Both the position numbers and the translations under genes were made by a program. A DNA stretch of 64,000 nucleotides from Paenibacillus cellulositrophicus (GTDB taxonomy: Bacteria; Bacillota; Bacilli; Paenibacillales; Paenibacillaceae), in the NCBI RefSeq assembly GCF_009363095.1, contig NZ_CP045295.1, positions 124,001 through 188,000 of the forward strand, in the 5' to 3' direction. This document shows positions 60,203 to 64,000 of this stretch, piece by piece. Below the pieces are notes generated by a model. The model ran no database searches, was not told the DNA's origin, and saw only the letters and a program-made list of their open reading frames with translations. Numbering within the stretch: position 1 is the first letter of the stretch; every line of letters begins with the position of its first letter.

Positions 60203-62428
60203 CTAATTCGCAGAGTTTCCGGCCACTGGCCGCGTCCGATCCTTCTGTTCGCCCGCCTTGCTGTCGCGGTATTGGTTCGGCGTCATGCCGGTCGCTTTTT
60301 TAAATGCTGTAAAAAAGTGGCTTTTCGACTGAAAACCGGACTGCTCTGCAATTTCGGAAACCTGCATGTTCGTTTGTTCCAGCAGCTCTTTGACCTTTCC
60401 GAGCCGCTCATTCAAGATGAAATTCGATAGAGGCATACCATAGTGGTCGTGAAACAACTGCCGAACGTATTTGGGCGACAAAGCGATATGATCTGCGATT
60501 TCGTCTACCGACAGCATCGGGTCATGGGTGTGATAGCGGACGTACCCCATAATTTCTCCAATCAGCTTTTCCTTGCGGTTGAAGCCCTTTTGGTCGTTAA
60601 GCAGCCGAATAATCCGCCCGGTCTCTTCCTTCAACCATTTGCGGACCTCGGTAAGTGTGGCGAACTGCCTCAAGTGACGCTCAATCCCTCCAACACTCTG
60701 AATAGACGTCATTTTGCTGAACGATTTGACGATCGCGAATAGAAGCAGCTTCAGCTGGAATTGACACTCGGTATAGTTCATCGTCTGCAGTCGTGCGAAC
60801 AACTCGTCAAGCAATGCCAGCACCTTTTCTTCGTTGCCGCTGCGAATCGTCTGGATTAAGCTATCATGCACGGCAGAGTCGATCGGCGCCTGCAAATCAG
60901 CGTACTGTTCAAAATCTTGTTCAACGTAGATTTTGTCATTACCACTGACAAACTTGAATAACGTCAGTTCGATCATATCATCGTATACTTTGCGTAAATC
61001 GTCATGTACGCGCCGGGCTGAGCTTTCTGCGATCGTTACGTCCAGCTTGACGTACCTGGTGATTTGACGACTCAGCTCCTTTAGCTCTTTGGTCAGCTCG
61101 GGATCAGGGGAGGAGATGGCCGCGCCTACCAGCACAACTAGATGGTCGGTACCAAAATCCACCACCTCAATCGGCCGTTCCGGCAGGCCCAACAGCTCCT
61201 CTGCGATATTGCCGATTGCATACTTGAGCAACTTGCGGGAGACGAAATCGTACTGTTCAGACATTTCGTAATAGGAATCGATCTTAATAACAGCCAATCG
61301 AAGCCACTCATAGTCAAGTAAGCACGATTCGCGGACAATCGCCGCTCTGGCGCCTTCGGTTAGCCTACCCTGCAGCAGCCATTGCCGCAAATATTCAGTC
61401 TTGATTAGCGGATAATGATCGCGAAGCATAACGAAGCCCTGCTCAATGACGCCGTAATCGTTCTCTCCCCTCACGCCCAGTTTCCGCTGCAATTGATCCG
61501 CCAGTCGGCGGAATGGTCCGACGAAACGGCGCGAATTCCAATAGGCGACCAGAAGCAACGCGACGAGCAGCAGGAAAGAGCAGACGATGATGACTGTTTG
61601 GAACGCCCCGGCCTGTTCGCGGAATTGCTTCATTTCAGTGACAGATATAATGGTCCACCCCAGCGATTCCAGCCGCGTATAGTTGACGAATGCTTTTTCA
61701 CCCGTATTGTTCAGCTCGAATGAACCCTGCATCAGCCCGGTCTGCATGTAATCGATGGTCTCGTCGAGCCGCTTATCCCAATCGCCCAGAATCAATCTTC
61801 CTCGATTATCAACGATCGACAGCAGTGTATCCGCCCTTCCGTCGCCTGAGATCAAATGCTTCTGAAGCTCCTTCTTGTCGAACAGGACGACAAGATACCC
61901 GTCACGGTTTTTCTGCACCGGAGTCGAAGGAAGCTGGAGTGCCAAATACGAATTGTTTCCTATCTGATGATCAAAATAGCGGAGGTAGGTACCGGGAGTG
62001 CGTTCGATCCGTTGCAACATCGTCTGATCGGCAAATTCCTCGAACGTAAGCAATCCAACTTCGGAGTCGATCACCTCACGTTTGCGGATGCTAAACAAGT
62101 ATGCGCTTTCAATATAAGGCTCATGAGATAAATATTTAGATAATACACCCATCGTGTTGGCATTCTGCAGCAGATTTTCAGATGAAGCATACATCCAGTT
62201 TTGTACAGAATGGTCTTCATACATGGTCAGGCTGTACCATTTCAGCTTGTCCAGAATGTACTCGACCCGCTCCGCCATTTCGTCAATGCGGTCCTGGTTG
62301 AACGTCCCCATCTGGGAGTATGCGAAATGAGAAAACCGGTTAGCCAGAAACAACGAGAACGGTATGATTGTAATTGCAAAAAAGATGCCACTAATCACGA
62401 ATATGCGCCAGGATGTTGATCTAAACAT
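60203..62428 (-). CDS. Membrane AraC-type regulator with Cache-like sensor
   Basis: 741 residues. Helix 1 at about 8-29, external Cache-like domain to about 270 (SYLALQLPSTPVQKNRDGYL, TRLESLGWTIISVTEMK), helix 2 at about 277-297 (VIIVCSFLLLVALLLVAYW), a cytoplasmic linker, and a C-terminal AraC helix-turn-helix (about 640-735: VDEIADHIALSPKYVRQLFH, EIAEQSGFQSKSHFFTAFKK). It probably senses an extracellular sugar and activates the Lpl-type operon that follows on the same strand. Confidence 0.9.
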   Translation of the reverse strand: MFRSTSWRIFVISGIFFAITIIPFSLFLANRFSHFAYSQMGTFNQDRIDEMAERVEYILDKLKWYSLTMYEDHSVQNWMYASSENLLQNANTMGVLSKYLSHEPYIESAYLFSIRKREVIDSEVGLLTFEEFADQTMLQRIERTPGTYLRYFDHQIGNNSYLALQLPSTPVQKNRDGYLVVLFDKKELQKHLISGDGRADTLLSIVDNRGRLILGDWDKRLDETIDYMQTGLMQGSFELNNTGEKAFVNYTRLESLGWTIISVTEMKQFREQAGAFQTVIIVCSFLLLVALLLVAYWNSRRFVGPFRRLADQLQRKLGVRGENDYGVIEQGFVMLRDHYPLIKTEYLRQWLLQGRLTEGARAAIVRESCLLDYEWLRLAVIKIDSYYEMSEQYDFVSRKLLKYAIGNIAEELLGLPERPIEVVDFGTDHLVVLVGAAISSPDPELTKELKELSRQITRYVKLDVTIAESSARRVHDDLRKVYDDMIELTLFKFVSGNDKIYVEQDFEQYADLQAPIDSAVHDSLIQTIRSGNEEKVLALLDELFARLQTMNYTECQFQLKLLLFAIVKSFSKMTSIQSVGGIERHLRQFATLTEVRKWLKEETGRIIRLLNDQKGFNRKEKLIGEIMGYVRYHTHDPMLSVDEIADHIALSPKYVRQLFHDHYGMPLSNFILNERLGKVKELLEQTNMQVSEIAEQSGFQSKSHFFTAFKKATGMTPNQYRDSKAGEQKDRTRPVAGNSAN

Positions 62429-63033
62429 TAATTCCCTGTCCCCCTTCGTCTTTTGCAGTTCTTTTATGACCGATTCGTCCTATCATAATGTACTCTTTTT
62501 CCATTTGACTAGTTCTTATTTGTCCGTCAAGTTCTATTTCTCCGGATTCGTGCTGCAATACCTATCTTCCTGCTCTAGGGATTAGTGGATCCGATGTCCC
62601 CCAAGCCCACGATACCCGATGAAATTTGGAATGATACGGCCTCATAAGCCGTGAGCAAAACAATGGAGCAATAACGCCAGTCTGGGGTATCCGACCGTAG
62701 GATTATAGCGCTGAGCGACTTGCTGACCTCACCTTGTAGCCCCTGTTTTTTACCATATGTATTAAAATGATTTATAAGCTCCTCAGCTTCTTACCTGCCA
62801 CTTAAAGCCAGTTTCATTGATCTTTTAGGTTTTGAATATCATGTTTATCCATCATTATTTTTTCAGTTGACCTGTTACTCATATCGCTCGTTTCTGATTC
62901 AAACAAACCAAACGAACTTGTTCAGGATCTCGAATCGTTGATTTTTCATCAAGCCGACTTTTGCGCACATGTCAGGGATGATTGTTCAACATTCGGGTGG
63001 ATTTTGGAGGGAATGCTAAAAAAACATAGGATT
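62429..63033. other. Intergenic region, possible IS110 end, no gene seen
   Basis: About 600 bases without a supported gene. The stretch 62585-62755 is GC-richer than its flanks and has the look of mobile-element non-coding DNA (on the minus strand GGGGCTACAAGGTGAGGTCA near one end, GGGGGACATCGGATCCACT near the other). Its closeness to an IS110 transposase scrap suggests it is part of the same element. I cannot prove this by eye. Confidence 0.3.
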
Positions 63034-63150
63034 TCATCTGGCAAGTGTAGAATACAGTGGGGAACCCTCGGTAAGAATCTGCTCAGCGGGTCGCCGGGCA
63101 ATCCCCGGAATGCTGTCCAGTCGATCCAGGTCATGCTGAAAAGGGGCATG
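63034..63150 (-). pseudogene. IS110-family transposase fragment (Transposase_20 region)
   Basis: The frame reads HAPFQHDLDRLDSIPGIARR, then PAEQILTEGSP before degenerating to a stop. LDRLDSIPGIARRTAEQIL-type sequence is the helix-hairpin-helix-like start of the IS110 C-terminal domain. All else is missing. It may belong to the same element type as the N-terminal fragment at 38268. Confidence 0.6.
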
Positions 63151-63296
63151 CCGTATGGCTACCTACAAATGTGTGAGCATGGTTTTTGAATCATACGTTG
63201 GGTGGGAACTCATACAAGCCACTTTGAACGAGAAAATTAAAGTGATAGGAATCGTGTGCAATGATCACAACGACCATATTGGAGGTGTCTCTCATC

Positions 63297-63855
63297 ATGA
63301 GCAGAAGTTTTCTGCTATTGTATGGGGTCGGCGGCAGTGACCCCGATCATTGGCAAACTTGGTTACATCAAGAGCTAGTAAAACGAGGTGAAACAGTCCG
63401 ATTTCCTGACAGACAAAAATCAACCTGACAGGGATGTTTGGCTCGATCATTTATCTTCTGTCTTTGAAGAAATTCCAAACGATGAAGAAGTCATCGTCGT
63501 GGCTCATAGTCTAGCGTGCATCATGTGGTTCCACTACGCGGCTTCAACTCCGAAACGAAAAATTCAGCGTGCCATTCTTATAGCCCCACCCTCGCCATTT
63601 TTGGAATACGAACCAGTGATGACTTTTTTCCCTGTACCGGAAAACATGCATGAGATCGGAATGGTTGCGGAAAAAACGTTGTTGGTTTTATCGTCAACTG
63701 ATCCTTATTGCTCGGTGGAAGATGCTTCACAGTACTTTGATCTAGGAGTTCCTTGCGTGATGTTGCCCAAAATGGGACATATCAACGTTGAAGCGGGCTA
63801 CGGTCCATGGCCATGGATTCTTGATGTATGCTTGAACGAGCAAGTTACATTATGA
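63297..63855 (+). pseudogene. RBBP9/YdeN-like serine hydrolase, frameshifted
   Basis: TTGGAGG and ATG 63297 start MSRSFLLLYGVGGSDPDHWQ, TWLHQELVKRGETVRFPD, after which the frame meets a stop. Another frame continues LTDKNQPDRDVWLDHLSSVF, VIVVAHSLACIMWFHYA (nucleophile Ser in the HSL elbow), DPYCSVEDASQYFDLGVPCV and MGHINVEAGYGPWP (catalytic His). All three catalytic residues survive, so only the indel near 63405-63415 breaks it. Sequencing error is possible. By family, a small alpha/beta hydrolase of unknown substrate. Confidence 0.8.
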
Positions 63856-63860
63856 TTCGA

Positions 63861-63907
63861 TTACGGTAAATAAAAAAGCCGCTATAATAGCGACTCTCAA
63901 TGGGACT
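63861..63907 (+). repeat. Fragment of the dispersed repeat (hairpin module)
   Basis: TTACGGTAAATAAAAAAGCC, GCTATAATAGCGACTCTCAA, TGGGACT: the hairpin and start of the last module of the 145-bp repeat, directly after the RBBP9-like gene, where it would act as terminator. Confidence 0.75.
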
Positions 63908-64000
63908 CTGATAACCTTTTGTATTGACGACGTCCTGGCCCCTTAGAGTCGCTCATATAGTTGTGAGGCTTGCCGAACACCTAATGCATGACGTCCCGAT

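Noticed and set aside
62938..63340. Plus-strand ORFs of 83 and 61 codons before the RBBP9-like gene
   Set aside because: The first is antisense to the IS110 scrap, the second overlaps the RBBP9 start without a ribosome binding site of its own.

Overview
The window looks like a chromosomal segment of a spore-forming, mid-GC Gram-positive bacterium of the Paenibacillus type. This rests on strong AGGAGG-type ribosome binding sites, a cluster of tiny YjcZ-family sporulation membrane peptides, Lpl-type sugar ABC transporters with long AraC/Cache regulators, a BlaI/BlaR1-like pair, copper-amine-oxidase-like stalk domains and worn IS3 and IS110 fragments. Almost all genes lie on the minus strand.

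Layout. 1-4014: end of a VOC gene, then an AraC regulator divergent from a GH38-type glycosidase. 4200-7711: decayed small genes (YolD-like and phage-like), four YjcZ-type peptides (one broken) among related hairpins, a small plus-strand protein and an aldo/keto reductase fragment. 7784-18287: a PhyH dioxygenase, then a nine-gene sugar module (MDR dehydrogenase, TIM-barrel epimerase, binding protein, two permeases, second epimerase, Gfo/Idh dehydrogenase, AraC regulator, xylose-isomerase-like enzyme). 18913-22258: a BlaI/BlaR1-like system with a second BlaI-box promoter driving a secreted copy of the BlaR1 C-terminal domain. 22432-30946: unknown genes, LLM monooxygenase, aldo/keto reductase, MFS pump with TetR regulator, a dead ABC transporter, a P-loop kinase and an APH-like kinase. 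31377-35608: a YdfHI-YdfJ-like two-component system and MMPL pump. 35883-40104: IS remnants, a cold-shock-like protein, a stalk-domain protein, and a divergent HxlR/quinone reductase pair. 40153-48534: a respiration and metal cluster (CtaG-like, NarL-type two-component pair, SCO, cytochrome c, FixH/YtkA-like, broken membrane gene, FecB/FecCD, PepSY protein). 48748-53402: IS3 derivative, zinc-type oxidoreductase, NTF2-like protein, then a collapsed rRNA operon (decayed 5S, tip of 23S, spacers) holding an EthD-type gene, and a broken ArsR gene. 53778-62428: an Lpl-type operon (AraC/Cache regulator, two permeases, binding protein, large DUF4855-like secreted protein). 63034-63907: an IS110 scrap and a frameshifted RBBP9-like hydrolase.

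The main unusual signals are: (1) a dispersed ~145-bp repeat, six near-full copies all in one orientation plus fragments, built of an 18-bp palindrome and a terminator-like hairpin; (2) the collapsed rRNA operon; (3) the BlaR1-like receptor whose sensor domain also exists as a separately encoded, BlaI-box-controlled secreted protein; (4) identical activator-box geometry at the two promoters of the YdfHIJ-like system; (5) a TetR gene that appears to be transcribed as a leaderless mRNA.

All calls were made by reading sequence and translations. No database search was run.
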